Source: Moringa oleifera
Lineage: Eukaryota; Streptophyta; Magnoliopsida; Brassicales; Moringaceae
Assembly (NCBI GenBank): GCA_021397835.1
Contig: JAJFZO010000889.1
Location: forward strand, 2,976,001 to 3,040,000
DNA length: 64,000 nt
Direction of reading: 5' to 3'
Within the stretch, counting starts at the first letter, position 1; each line of letters starts with the position of its first letter. The position numbers and the translations under genes are program-made. The notes beneath the pieces were generated by a model. The model was given only the letters and a program-made list of their open reading frames with translations. It ran no database searches and was not told the DNA's origin. Shown piece by piece: positions 23,137-39,430 of this stretch.

Positions 23137-26100
23137 ATGCCGTGTATTAGAGCTCCAGGTACAAAGAAAACCGCAACACTCACGGTTAGTGTTTTCCCTT
23201 TGGATGATTTTGCTGCTTTTCCTTATGGTTTTTGATGCGATTTCGGCTACAGGTTGCTGTAAAATGCAGGCCATTAACCGAGAGAGAATGTGGTCGTGAC
23301 ATTGTTAGAGTAAATGACAATAAGGTGCACACTGATTCTTGTTCTCTATTCTAGTTTTGATTTTAACTAGTTTGGATAAAGTTGGTTGTAACTGATACAG
23401 CAGCACTAATCGTTTTCAACTTCTGTTCTTCTTGTCCTCTCCATTTTAGGAGGTTATTGTGTTGGATCCTGATCTGTCAAAGGATTACCTTCATCGCATA
23501 CAGAACCGGACAAAAGAGAGGAATTACTGTTTTGATCACGTGTTTGGCTCTAATGCTACCAATAGTGTACGTGGCTAGTATCTCATTTCATGAGTTTGCA
23601 GTATACGTCTTTCAAATTATAGGGTTAATTACACTAGATGAACAATTGAGACTTACATAAAAAATTGCATTAAATTAGGACTCAAATAACATATCGTTTG
23701 CAATGCGGGATTTTCTTCAATAAAATCCGTTAAAATTAACTGCATAGCTAGCTCATGTGATACCTGCTTGTTATGTATGCAATTACATTAAACACCCTTT
23801 CATCAGTGTAAAATGAATTTATGAAATTTCTCTCTTCATCCATCAAATTCAAGCATCGATTGTTGTTGAAATCCGAGATTCAAGTACGCATCCTTTAACT
23901 CTTTCACTTTGTTATTTCTTTCCACATCGATTAAGTAAAATGACTACAAATTTGTATCAATTAAACAACGGGAAAGGGAAGTTTTTATTTTTTAGAGTTT
24001 CGAAATTGAAAAATTTTGGTTTTTAAAATCCACCATTTTGAATCCGATGCAAAGAAAATTCACAGCTTGTAATTGTGAGTCACTGTTGGGTTGAGGAAAG
24101 ACTAAATCTATTTCGCCCTGGAAGGATTGATTGTGAAACCCACCAATAATAAATTTGAATTGTAGGATGGATCATAGGATCATGTGTGATCTCTCGTGTC
24201 TCTACCATGATGCCTAAGTTGGAACATGAAATAATATTGATTAGCAAAAAAAAAGAGAATGAAAACTCGATCTCGAAGGTGAGAGGGGTTCTAGCTAAAC
24301 TGTAGAAGCCGGTGGTTATGCTGAAAAAGGGTATTCTCGTCACGTTCAGCGGGAGTGAAGTTTATGGAGTGTGAGTGACCAAAGGCAATAAGGGGTTTGA
24401 AAAAATAAGGTACATGTGGCTATGTTTAAACACGTAATAAGGGAGTTATGAAGTTAATTCTAATGGGTTTCGTTGATGGAGGTCCCGCATTGCAAACTGC
24501 ACGTAATGTGAGTCGTAACTTGATGCAATTTTTTACGTAAGTCCCAATTTGATGCTGCAACTAAAATGTAGATTTCTCTGATGTAAAGATTTCTTCATCT
24601 TTCAAGCCTTGTTAAACACTACAGTAGAAACTCATACCATAGGTGTTGCATACAATAATGGTCTTTGACTTCGTATTTGACACAAAGGTTCCTTTAGTCA
24701 ATCAAGTTTACAGTGCATGTTTGCCAAATTAAAGACTGTATAACTGGATTTGAGGACCATGTTATGTTTCTGTACATAGGACATGTTTCTACTTGTGCTC
24801 TTTAGACAAGAATTGACAATTGAAACTTATGTCTGCCATTACTTATATGTGTCAGTATACTGATTCTGATGAAACAAGGTCTGTTTTTGTAATTTTTTTT
24901 GTGCCTGGTGCAAACTTTTATTTTATGCTTATTATCTCTGTAGCATATGGATTAAGACTTGTTTGATGTTGACATTGTTTTTTATTTTACTAGATTCATA
25001 CTAGAGAAAGTTTAGTTGTAAGTAATATTTTTTTAAAAGAACATACACAGGAAACATGGTCTTTGGGTTCTACTACATTTTTGTGTGAAGTTCAAACTGA
25101 TATCTTAAGAATGTCACAGAGAGGTTTAGTCTTCATATCAGTATTGTTTCTTTATCAATGCAGGATGTCTATACAAGAACTATACGATCTACAATCTCCG
25201 GTGTTGTTCAAGGTCTCAATGCAACTGTGTTTGCCTATGGTTCAACTGGAAGGTACCTGAGTGATGCATTTTTGTTTTGATCTGCATTCCTGGGAAGAGT
25301 TTAACTTGTCTTTGCACGGTTGAGGCAATTTGCCTTTCAGGGTTTGTATGTGCCCCTAATCGTTGATGCTACTCTTTCTTGCAATTATTGACTTCCCAAA
25401 TCGTTCCATAAGTTCCTAAGTGATCATGTACTTGTAATTTTCAAGAAGGGAGCTTGATTCATGGACATGAATGCAAATTCTTATTCCTTTGGTCACTGCA
25501 AAATCTCTTCGTATTGTCATGTTATTAAGTTGTAAAATTGGTAAACCAACCTGTTGGTATACTAGATAAAGTAGTAACACTTATCTGCGACTAAATGTAT
25601 TATCCTTAATTATATGGTCATTTTGTCATGTTTGTTATCTCTGTCAATATACCCTGAACTCTGTCATTTTTTTGTAAAAATAGTATATGATTAGTTGTCA
25701 CAGGTTCCTGAGAGGAACAGCCAGGTACCGGAGTTGGTCAAAATATCTAACATTTGGAAAATCAACTTCCCTCTATTTGATATCATGGTGTTACGTTTCT
25801 TTATTATGATTTGTTTTGTCCTTTCTTTTCCTATTGTAGAAATTAACTAATTTTAGCATTTCCAGTGGTAAAACATATACAATGGTCGGGACTAAAGATG
25901 ATCCTGGACTCATGGTTCTCAGTTTGCATACAATTTTTGACCTTATCAAAAAGGAGAAAAGCTCTGATGAATTTGAGGTCACTTGTTCCTACCTTGAAGT
26001 CTACAATGAAGTATGACAAGGATTTAGCAAGTAATTTGTTTTTAGTGGCATTCATCTTTTCAGTATTAACTTTTTTATTTTGTTGTTGACGTTCTATTTA

Positions 26101-29100
26101 GGTTATCTATGATTTGCTCGAGAGATCATCAGGTCATTTGGAGCTTAGAGAGGATCCAGAGCAAGGGATCATTGTTCCTGGCCTGAGATTTATTAAGGTT
26201 CATCCTCTCCCTTATGGATCACTATATTTATTCAATGCATCTCGCCGCAGCATTTCTTGAGCGCACAGAATTTGTTCCATTGTTTGCAAGTGTGGTGTAA
26301 TTAATGCATACATTAAGCATTTCCGCAGTTGCAATTTCAGTTGGCAATCAAGGTCAACCTTTCTTGAGCATGGTTTAAAAGTGGTGGCAGTTTCAAGGTA
26401 TCATGAGTGGACCTTCAGATCCCTCATATTATAAACTGAAGAGATCCATTTTGCGATGAATTGATCAAGAAGAAATGACTTTTACATTGTCCTTAGTAAA
26501 ATTATTGTCCTTTTTCCTCAGACCAACCCGTTTTTGCCCTTTTTATTTGCTACACTGAGTAATATGGCTAACCTCATACTTCATTTGGTGGGACTTCCCA
26601 TGTCTATTCTGAAGGTATTCATTTGATGAATGAATCTTTTTCATTCTAGTCTTCATGCAAATTATTCATCAGTTTCTCTATTAAGAAATTTCTATCTTAA
26701 ATAATTTTTCATAGTTCAGGTCCACTCTGCTGATAAGATCCTTGAGCTTCTAAATTTGGGGAATAGCCGACGTAAAACAGAGAGCACAGAGGCTAATGCA
26801 GCATCCTCGCGGTGAGGAAAGCTACAATTAGAAGTGAATTTACTGTTGCAAAGGATTCTAAGTTCTAGAGTGTCTTATCCCATTTTTAGTATTTGCAAAT
26901 AATCATGCTTCTTGGGCTTTTTGGTACTTCTACATTAAATCCCCAGTATTACAATTTATGAAATTTTACTTGTGACTCTACATATGTCCACATAGCCTCC
27001 TGCGAAAGTTAATTATGAATATTGTACTGTGGTAACTAAGACTCGACATCATTACTTCCACTTTTACTTGTATTACTACCAACAAGACCATTACCATTGA
27101 TGGGCTAATATTAGCATGGATAAACTAGTTTTGAGCTCTCTTGTTGTATTGTAACCTATTTTAAACTAATAAGTTATTTTCGTACAACTAGATCACATGC
27201 AGTGTTGGAGATCACTGTGAAAAGGAAGCAGAAAAACAAGTATCGCAATCAAGTTATGCGAGGAAAACTTGCACTTGTGGATCTGGCTGGTAGTGAAAGA
27301 GCTTCAGAAACAAATAGTGGAGGCCAAAAACTGAGGGATGGAGCTAATATTAACCGTTCACTTCTTGCTTTAGCAAACTGCATCAATGCTCTGGGTAAAC
27401 AACAGAAGAAGGGTCTTGCTTATGTCCCGTACCGCAACAGGTAGATGATGGCAATTATTGTAGTCTGATGCTTTCTTTCGTTATATTAGCTAATGTCAAT
27501 ATTTCCGCAGCAAACTTACTCGGATACTTAAAGATGGTCTGAGTGGTAATTCTCAAACTGTGATGGTTGCAACAGTATCACCTGCAGATAATCAGTATCA
27601 TCATACAGTGAATACCTTGAAATATGCAGACCGGGCAAAGGAAATAAAGACACACATCCAGGTGACAGTCATTTCTATCTCTGATTCCATGTAACTAAAA
27701 CCCTTGAGAACATACTACAGTAGGAGGCTATATACTGCTTCATATCATACGGTCTTAAGATTGCATAAAAACAATGATTCAAGACAAATTTGGTTCTGCC
27801 TGAAAATTTTATCTGTTTCTCTGGTAGAACATTTGGTTTTCTTAGTTTTGATTCTATAAGTAATTTATTCTGTTTTGTGCTTTTGTATTAATGCTTCAGT
27901 TATCACCATTAATGGTTAATTGTTGTTTGTTGAGTGCTAGTAGTAATTTTAGGTATGTTTTTGTTGCTTTTCAGAAAAACATTGGTACAATTGATACACA
28001 TGTATCAGATTACCAACGTATGATTGACAGTCTTCAGGTATGTTTGCTCGTTTAATTTTTATGCCCAGTATTATAGTTAGCCTTATGTATTAGAATGTGA
28101 CATCTTTCATTGACAGCTAGAGGTTTACCGACTGAAAAAAGAGCTAGCTGAAAAGGAATCTCAGCTGAGTATCAAACCTGCTGAAAGAGCTGCTGGCGAT
28201 GAGCTTTCTTGGTTGGATGTTTTGAGCCGTGAAATCAGTGAAAATGTTCAAGAACGAATTAACTTACAGAAGGCATTATTTGAACTTGAGGAAACTAACA
28301 TTCGTAACCGCACTGAACTTCAACACCTTGACGACGCTATTGCAAAACAACAGGTTAGTTGGTTTTCCATGGAAACTAATCTCTATATTATGCAGATCTC
28401 AAAAGGTCAGGTCTAGTTTTTAGTTTATATTTATCAGATGCAACTTTTGTGGGGGAAGGGGGTCGGGATCTTCCATGCCAGTCAGTTTACTATGTTTGCT
28501 CATGTATCTTAGAGCATTCAAGATAGAGCTTTTTAATTGCATGTTTAGTGATGAAGAACACTTTTGTCTTTGTCATAGGCTATGCAAAAGGATGGAGCAA
28601 TTGTGGAGGCTCTGAGAGCTAGGCGACAAGTTATTCTTGATAATATTCGTGATAATGATGAAGCTGGTGTCAATTACCAGAAGGTGAGCCTCTGTTAGCT
28701 CTTAGTTCCACTAAAATAAGTCTTTGTCAGAATTTTCATGTGACTATTTTTGTTATTTGTAGGAGATTGAAGCAAATGAGAAGCATAGATGCGAACTTCA
28801 GAATATGATTGAGGAAGCCATTAGTAATGATGGCAATAAAACGTATTTGCACATGCTCAGTCAGTACTGGCTCCTTGTGAGTAGATCTTAAGCAAATCTT
28901 GCAATTAGCTATTAGCAGCCATCAAAGTTTATCTTTCTTTCAGTTGAGATTTTTTGACAAAGACCCAGGTGGCATGCAAGATTAAGATTTTGAGTCTCAA
29001 CTTGTTGCATAGATCATATGTGCTGCAATTAGAGCCTAATGGTTATATTTTGCAAATGTAGAAGATGGCTAATACCGAGCTCCAGTTAGAAATGGCGATG

Positions 29101-30133
29101 AGGGATCAAATCATTCACAACCAACGTGAAGCACAAGGATATCTATGGAAAATGCTTCTGGGTTTAGGACTTAATGAGAAACAGATTCTGGACCTTGCAG
29201 TCAAGCAGGGAATAACAATAGAAAACTGGAGTACGAAGCCCTATCTTGGGCTTTCAGACAGGAAGCAGGCACCAAGTTTAGTGAATGGCAGATGTGCTCC
29301 CTCCAGAAATATTCTTTGTTCTGGGCTGTTGTATCCTGGATCATCATGCACTTTCCAGCACTGCCATGACTTTGGTGTGAAGTCAATTTCTGAAGGGTGT
29401 TGGGATCATACTCGCACTTTTTGCAGGGAGGCGCACCATAGATCCCACTGCTTAGTAACTCACAATCACTCTCCCTCAGAATACATTAAGCTTAGAAGGA
29501 GTTGTGACAGTTGGATTGGTGGCAGGCCAATATCATGGGTTGTCACACCTGATAATAGTCCTCAAAATTTGCACAATTCAAATCTGGATATGACAGTTAA
29601 ATCTTCACCACAAAGTGAAAGTTTCATACTTGCTTCACACCTTGGTGCTGATTTTGGCCTGCACCATGAGGTATGCATCTGATAATTATCAGTTTTCATC
29701 CAAGTTTTCCCTTTCCAATCAGCCTTTAGAAATGCATGATACACTTGACCCTAGATGGAGGTAGGATCTGGTCTTAAGAATTGAGATTGTCCTGCTTTGT
29801 TTTCTGGCACATGAAAAGAAGCTATATGTCAGTCTTAACCTTCAAAATTTAGTGCCTTTTATTTGTCTTCTCTTTTGTACTTTCGGGGTCAACTTTGATT
29901 TCCATGTTTACTATGTGTTTTAACCGGTGGGTACCCTTCTCACACAGGATGCATGGAATGATGCTGTGAGGCAACATATATTTGTAAGTCCTGATGTTCG
30001 AATGAGTAGCAGCCAAGACTTACACAGAAGAAGAACAGGAAATGGCCCGGCAAGCCAAGGCCGTTTGGGACATAGCCCATCAGAACAAGGGTCTCCAACA
30101 TGCAACTCAGAACAAAATCATTCAAAAAACTGA
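23137..30133 (+). CDS. KIN8B: Kinesin-8 motor protein (KIN-8B-like)
   Basis: Fifteen exons join in frame to 790 residues: 23137-23184, 23253-23324, 23450-23566, 25164-25252, 25866-26010, 26102-26197, 26720-26811, 27192-27440, 27511-27661, 27975-28037, 28117-28353, 28579-28683, 28763-28876, 29062-29670, 29948-30133. The N-terminal motor domain (to about residue 355) has the ATP P-loop GSTGSGKT (105-112), switch I NAASSRSH (215-222), switch II DLAGSE (250-255) and the microtubule-binding block YVPYRNSKLT. Next come the neck, with [10 protein letters not shown] and SDYQRMID, and charged, coiled-coil-prone segments to about residue 500. The tail is long, poorly ordered and rich in Ser, His and Cys. 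The N-terminal motor, the neck sequence and [15 protein letters not shown] blocks point to plant kinesin-8. Kinesin-8 motors commonly act at microtubule plus ends; the role here is inferred. The start MPCIRAP resembles family N-termini. Confidence 0.92.
23636..24562. mobile_element. Non-autonomous long-TIR element (MULE-like) in kinesin intron 3
   Basis: The left end (about 23636-23770) is an imperfect inverted copy of the right end (about 24400-24562). Paired blocks include acttacataaaaaattgcat with its reverse complement at the right (one substitution), tttgcaatgcggga with tcccgcattgcaaa, and taaaattaact with agttaattcta. TIRs of more than 100 bp and no transposase frame suggest a Mutator-like or similar non-autonomous element. 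Exact ends and target-site duplication were not resolved. It lies in the largest kinesin intron and does not touch exons. Confidence 0.75.
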
Positions 30134-32958
<2,825 letters not shown>

Positions 32959-33241
32959 TTTGCTTATCTAGTGATGAAATATATTCACGATAATAACACC
33001 CTGAAGATCCAACCTCAGTAGAAACAGAGCAATACCTTTATCTGACTGAAAGTCTAGCACTTTCCTGGCTCTTGGTATTTTTGATTGCATGAGATTATGG
33101 CCCCTGTAATTTACCTGAGTAATGATCCCTTTTCAGCCATTACCCCCCTGGACCTGCTGTTCCTGACATCAATGCAAACTTGTATGTCCAAAATTGCTAT
33201 TCCTTTGTGTAATCTTTGGCTTTCAGAATTAGTGGGTTAGT

Positions 33242-33244
<3 letters not shown>

Positions 33245-33305
<61 letters not shown>

Positions 33306-33314
33306 CTCTCTCTC
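33245..33314 (+). repeat. CT microsatellite
   Basis: An uninterrupted CT run to about 33300, then a short interruption (tgtg) and more CT. It lies about 290 bases after the WDR5-like stop. The open frame over it is just the repeat. Confidence 0.97.
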
Positions 33315-33869
33315 GGGCACCCTGTGTGGACATGTGCAGCAAAGGTGAATCTATGGATTTTACTTGCTTGTGTGTTTAAGATGCTGATATATAAATTTGA
33401 AATTATCAGTTAAGAGTTATATTTTGCCTGGAGATCTCCAAGTGGAAGGCACACTGAGGAAGAAATTTGTGTTGTATGAATATTACTCAACATATAATGA
33501 GCATAAAAATGTCTGGAACTGGTTGTATAAGATGCTCAAGACAGTCTAAGATTTGAATCTCCTTTTTGAGGTCTTGTGGGCAGAGACGTTATTCATTAAA
33601 TCCATCCAATAAGTTACTGATCTCTTACCTGGGTAATGAGGCATGCTCTTGGTTTATGGGTTGGTGAGTATTTCAGGCCTTCTTTTAGACAGTTCTTTCA
33701 TGGTATAGTGAGAGAGTTTCAGATAATCGCGTATGTTCATTGCCATTGATTCAATTAGATGGTGTGGTCTTAACTCTTGCAGGGAAGTGTCTTTTTCTTG
33801 TCCCAACAAATGGTTCCCGTGCATTGCTCACCATCTGTACTATGAATTTCGTGAGAGAGCTGAGGTCAG

Positions 33870-35535
33870 GTGTCTGATTCAATGTTAAAAAGTTCTGCAG
33901 TAGGCAGTTCAGCAATGAATGGCCGTGAGGAACTGCATGAAACAGTTTCAATTACATCACCTATTAAGCATGTCAATGCCCTTGAATCATTGGAGTCATT
34001 TTGTGGAATGGATGCCTCTGGGACTAAGCCTACAAGGTTCCTCCTCTGCACTGCTCTTAATTCTTGCGCCAAAACACTGAATTGGTACGTGGGTCTGCAA
34101 ATGCATGCACGTCTGATTCAAACTGGGTATGAAGAAATCTATTTTTAAGTAGTGCACTTGTTCAATTATATGCAAAATATGTTGCCCTTGTGGACACAAG
34201 AAGAGTATTTGATGGCATGAAAAGGCATGATTAAGTACTATGGACCTCAATGATATCTGGTTTCTCCCAAAATGGGCATGGAAGGGAAGCCATCTTGATG
34301 TTTGAAAAATGTTGGGTACTCCGGTTAACCCAATTGTTTCACCTATGTCAGTGTCTGAGTGCCTGCGCAGAGCTTAACCAGGCATTTGAAGAGAGTACAT
34401 TGCTTTCATGTTAATGTTATGAAACTTGGGTTCAATAGTAACAGTTTCATGGTTCCGGCTCTTGTTGATTGCTGCTCCAAATATGGAAGAATTGAGCAAG
34501 CTTTATCATTATTCAATGAAACTGAAGTGAAGGATAACATTCTGCTGAACTCTAAGATATCGGGATATACTTATAATCTTTATGGTGAAGAGGCATTGAA
34601 ACTTTTTATAAAGATGAGGAAGGAAAATTTGAGTCCAACGGATCATACTTTAGCCAGCATCTGAAATGCCTGTGGTAGCTTAACATTGCTGCAACAAGGA
34701 AGACAGGTGCACTCTTTGGTCACTAAAATGGGTTCTGCAAGCATTGTGTTTGTAGCCAGTGCTTTAATTGATATGTACTCAAAATGTGGCAGTTTCGATG
34801 AAGCTTGTTGCATCTTTAATCAGACAATACAGAAGATAGTATAGTATGGACTTCGATGATCACAGGTTATGCTCGAAGTGGGAGGGGATCAGAAGCATTG
34901 GAACTTTTGGAGCATTTGGTGGGTGAAGAAGCCTGCGAATAGGGTCATGTTTGCTTCACTGCTGTACTGACTGCCTGCATTCATGCAGGATTTCTGGATA
35001 AAGGAATAGAATATTTGTACGAACTGAGTAGAGATTATAGGCTGGTTCCTGAGCTGGATCAGTATGCTTGCTTGGTTGACCTCTATGCAAAGAATAGACA
35101 CCTTAGAAGGGCAAGGGAGTTGATGGAGACAATGACATATGACCCAAATTATGTTATGTGGAGTTCTTTCTGGAGTTCTTGCCTAGTTTTTGGAGAAAAA
35201 GAGCTTGGAAGAGAGGTGCGAATCAGCTTTTCGGGATGGAACCATTCAATGGTTCCCATTATATCACATTGGCAAATATATATGTGAGGTCTAGTTTATG
35301 GGATGAAGTAGCTGAGGTTAGGAAATTAATGCAACAAAAAGGAATCAAGAAAAGTGCAGGATTCTGCTGGGTTTAGATTGATAAAGAGGTTCCTCTTTTC
35401 TCAGTTTGTGATGTTTCTCACAATCACTCCCAACAGATATTTGTAGAACTGGACAAACTGAGCTCGGAAATTAAAGAGACAGCCTACATGCCTGAAGAGG
35501 TCTTCGATTCAGAGATATCCTATATGAATGACTAA
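33870..35535 (+). pseudogene. Pentatricopeptide repeat (PPR, PLS/E class) pseudogene
   Basis: Reading three frames in turn recovers a PLS-type PPR protein: a segment ending LNSCAKTLNWYVGLQMHA, then LVQLYAKY, WTSMISGFSQNGHGREA, FMVPALVDCCSKYGRIEQA, GEEALKLFIKMRKENLSP, HSLVTKMGSASIVFVASA, LIDMYSKCGSFDEAC, a TGYARSGRGSEALEL block, YACLVDLYAKN, and an E/E+ end with GSHYITLANIYVRSSLWDE and VRKLMQQKGIKKSAGF. Breaks include a frameshift near 34147, a TAA near 34231, a frameshift between about 34300 and 34360, a TGA at 34662-34664, a frameshift near 34840, a TAG near 34940, a frameshift near 35215 and a stop near 35374. PPR proteins of this class normally bind organellar RNA, often for C-to-U editing. 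So many lesions exclude a product. No ORF longer than about 100 residues survives. Sequencing error alone is unlikely to explain breaks spread over the whole length. Confidence 0.88.
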
Positions 35536-38500
35536 TTCATGGACAGAAGATTAAGCCAAGTAGCATAAGATGTTTACAAATGCTGCTCAGTTCATCTCCA
35601 ACTATCTTAGATGCTATTTTCTCCAAGGTATGGTCTTTGATCTCCTGTTGTACATGGTTGATGAAGCAACATGGTTGATTAAACAAAAATAATTTGACTA
35701 GCTCGAGGGAATTCTTTTCGACCAGATCCAGGATTTTTGACCTGATTTGCACTACTCTTCTCGCTTAGTGGTTAATAAAACAACTGTTAATCACTTAACA
35801 CATGATCACAAGATTTTTCGCATTGGGCATCAGACAATGAAATCTTCTTGTTAACGTTGAATTATGCTCATCTGATAGTACTAGGAAAGAAAAGGAGCAG
35901 ACAAGTCTGCCTTAGGACTGAAGTAAAGTGCCCTTTTAATGTTGAGCTTTCCTCCCTCTTGATCCACCTTCTTCTTCTTCTTCACCATCACCAACCATCT
36001 CTTAAAATCGTGAATGGAACTGTCCTGCTGGTGTGAGATACCCACCAACGCTGCAATTTCCTCTAAAGTGGGAAGACTTCCTGGATTGAAAACAGACAGG
36101 GAGCTTATCTATTACACCAACCCAATATAAGACAAAACAGTACTTGCTTGGATGTCCACCATTCTGTGTCTTTGCTGGGATGTGCCAGGTTGTCCTTAAA
36201 GTTTCATCAACCAACACATGAAGACAAAAAAGAAAGAGTGTTTGGCCTGTGAGAACCTTAGTGCCCAATTAGTGGGAATTAAGTAGGCCTTAATCTCTCA
36301 TAGAAGCACCATAAACTTGGTTTGTTTATATTAAGCCACAGATATGGATCTAACCCATCAATCTTTGACAGCATCAAATCTATCAGGATGATGTTTTCAA
36401 TTTCAATGACTTCAGTCAATGGAACTTGCATTTCTCTAAAAAATAAGACTGGGGTATGATTAATCTAATTTCTTCTGGTTAATTATTAGGCAAAATACAG
36501 TTGCATTCTGCTGGTTTTACCTGGCATCAAGAATCTGCCTAGATATCTGCAACAAGCGTGGGTTTGATCTGGAATTGTGGTTACTTTAACATGAGTTCAA
36601 TGTGATTTTTGGACTGTGGATAAATTAGTATAAGCTACAGCTTTTAAGTCTATAGCTTCATGTGCTTACAATCATATGATCACCATGTGGCCATTTATTC
36701 ATCCTTTTATGCATGTGGGTTTCTTTTATGTACTAAATGTTTTCATTTACTGTTCTTTCTTTTCTTGATCCATTTTTTAAAAATTATTTTACTAAATTAA
36801 TTTCTTAATAGAAAGTTGCAGTCTGAACACACTAACAACAGTTCTAGATGTTCTTCCCCCTTCCTGCGGATTGACTCTGTCCGGTAAAAGATTAAGTTAG
36901 GGATTATTAAAAAAATGCAATAATAATATAACAAACAAAAGATTAAAAAAGTGCAACGATCATGGAGGATCATTTGGTGGTTGTCTTGCAATCTTTTATG
37001 AGACAGAAGATCCAAATATCCATTATTTTTCCATGATTAGTTTGGGAATTTTGGTGGTTAATTATGTTAATCTTCAATATAATTTGGTAGAACTCTTTGA
37101 ATAATAAAGCCATAAGTTAGTTCCATTAGAAATTTTTAAATCAGTATCTTAATACCTTAACAAAAATGCAGGAGAATTGAAAGTCTTAATTTTTTTATGT
37201 CAATTAAATTAATGTTTCGATTTTGTTTAATTCACACTTCATCATTATTTTTTTTTAGATGAGTTGTTCAAATTAAAAATACGATACAATGAATTTTAAC
37301 TTAAATTTTTTAAAAAATATTAAAATCAACCAAATTATCACTTAAAAATTAAAATTTTTAATATTAAAAATAAAAAAATTATTATTTTTTAAAAGTTTTA
37401 AAATTTTATTAAAAATAATTCTTTATTAATATTAAATTTTAATAACGAAACTATTTTTAACTTTTTATAGTTTTATAAAATTAAAACTAATTTTATAAAA
37501 TCAAATTTACTTTGATCAAATCAATACATCATAGTTTAAATTAAAAAACAAAATTAATTTAATTATATATATATTTACTTTTATCTTTATTTTGCCTTCA
37601 AACTCTTAATTTGATATTAATTAAAGTTTTCATTATTTTTTAACAAAAATATTTAAATCAAATTAAAAATTTCCTAACAAAACTGAGACAGTCTCAAAAA
37701 AAAAAAACAGAATTATATTAATATTTAATTATTTTCATGGTTCCAGAAAGGATACTTAATTATGAAGCAATTCAAGTTGCTGCAAGATAACAAACAATTA
37801 AGAGTAAGGTTGTACGTCATGCTTGCACTGATTGACGTCGACTGTGTGAAACATTACTCTCACGCATACAAAATGTCAAAGGTGACTCAGAGATTAAAGT
37901 TACTCCGAAAACGATATGTAAAAGTTCAATAATATCTGAATAATTAACAAAGTGACAATTCTTTAGTAGCAGATCGACCTGTCTCACATTAATTCTGGAC
38001 CTCTCTTCTCCCACTAGTTTGGAAGCCTATCTTGTCGCAACTTGCAATGGGCAAGGGGCACCCATTAACATATAAATATTAAAGTCATAAACTATATAAT
38101 TAACAATAAGCAAATGTTATGCTTAAATTAAAGGCCGGCTATTAGCAGTTGAAACGGATAATTATTAAGAACAATATTTATTGTATGAACATGGTTGCTT
38201 AATTCTTGATCCTCCATGCAATTGGCTAAATTAGGGTTTAATGTCCATTAAATCTCGATTTGAAAGTAAATGAGAATACTTCAATTGAAAGTTTCAATTC
38301 AGAGTTAAAGTGGGTTAATTAATTTTACATTATGTGATAAAAAATTCAAAATATTTTTCATATTTATTAATTATATTAATAATATAGTTTAAAAATAAAA
38401 TTATTTAACTAAGATCAAAACAAATAATAATTTACATGAAATCTTTATCGAAAATTACTTCATCATAATTTATCTTGCTACATTCTTTAACGTGTGTATA

Positions 38501-38970
38501 TATACACATCAAAAGGCGCTCCCACCTACCAAATTGCATGTCGAAGAACATATTGTTATAGAATGAGAGAGTTCTAATTAAAGAAAATGAATGAGCTAGG
38601 TAGCCTATATCCTTTATATAGAGAGGAAAGTTTGATAAAATGAGAGCTCCAAAAATGATTGGGAAGTGTCCAATATATATAGTGCCTCTTAATTAAAATA
38701 AATGAGAATTAACTAAAAACATAAAAGCAGAAAGGCTTATCATTTAAGAAATTAATAAAAAAGGGGACAAAGAAAGAGACTTATGCAATTTCTTGCATTC
38801 GGTAGGCAAGCTAAGAAAGAAAATATAATGTTTTAATTTATGTTTCTGTTGATTCGTAATCTCTTGAGCATATCAAATCTTGGGTTATTTAATGTCAAGT
38901 GTTCATGATTCCACCTCAGGTCAACAACCAGCAGAGAGGCTTCACATGAATACCCAAACCAGGATACAGA
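35536..38970. other. Intergenic spacer, partly very AT-rich
   Basis: Nothing coding was recognised. Between about 37130 and 37700 the DNA is nearly all A and T. The last few hundred bases lead into the promoter of the first bHLH gene. Confidence 0.5.
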
Positions 38971-38980
38971 CAAATTCTCA

Positions 38981-39031
38981 CACGTGGGTACCAGAGGAAT
39001 TTATGGATCACAATATCTTTGCACCTATAAG
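38981..39031 (+). promoter_or_regulatory. G-box and TATA box of bHLH gene 1
   Basis: CACGTG at 38981-38986 lies inside tcacacgtgggtacc. A TATA-like tataaga follows at about 39025-39031. The spacing is close to that at bHLH gene 2 (48514 and 48563). CACGTG is the canonical target of bHLH factors with a Glu/Arg basic region. Confidence 0.55.
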
Positions 39032-39118
39032 AGGGAGCGACCCTTCTTCCTCATTAAAATACAATGCCCTAACTAACACCTATCTCTTCAAGCCTTTCAT
39101 TTGCAGTCTGAGCAGAAG

Positions 39119-39361
39119 GTAAGCTTTCATGGTCTCTAATTTTCTTGCATTCATACTCACTTCCATCATTTAATTTAATTTTTTTAATCAAAATCAATTG
39201 TGGGTTCATATTGAATATGGGGTTTCGTTTGAATCCTGAAAATATACCCACCAAGCAGCATATAGTTGATATATATGTGAACATGATCTCAATCTTCTCT
39301 TACAAAGGATCTGTTCAATTTTCAGAGAAATCTGAAGGCTTCTGTCTTGTCTGAACTTGCA
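39119..39361 (+). other. Probable 5' UTR intron of bHLH gene 1
   Basis: A strong donor (gcagaag|gtaagc) near 39119 and an acceptor (cttgcag|gatc) near 39361 flank an AT-rich stretch upstream of the start codon. Gene 2 has a similar arrangement (48666-49131), which supports both. Confidence 0.55.
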
Positions 39362-39430
39362 GGATCATTGCCTGTTATATTTAGTATCTTTGCAAGTTTG
39401 TCTGATCATTAATTAACGAGTACTGGAAGA

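Noticed and set aside
33216..33413. Frame encoding alternating Leu-Ser
   Set aside because: It is only the translation of the CT microsatellite.
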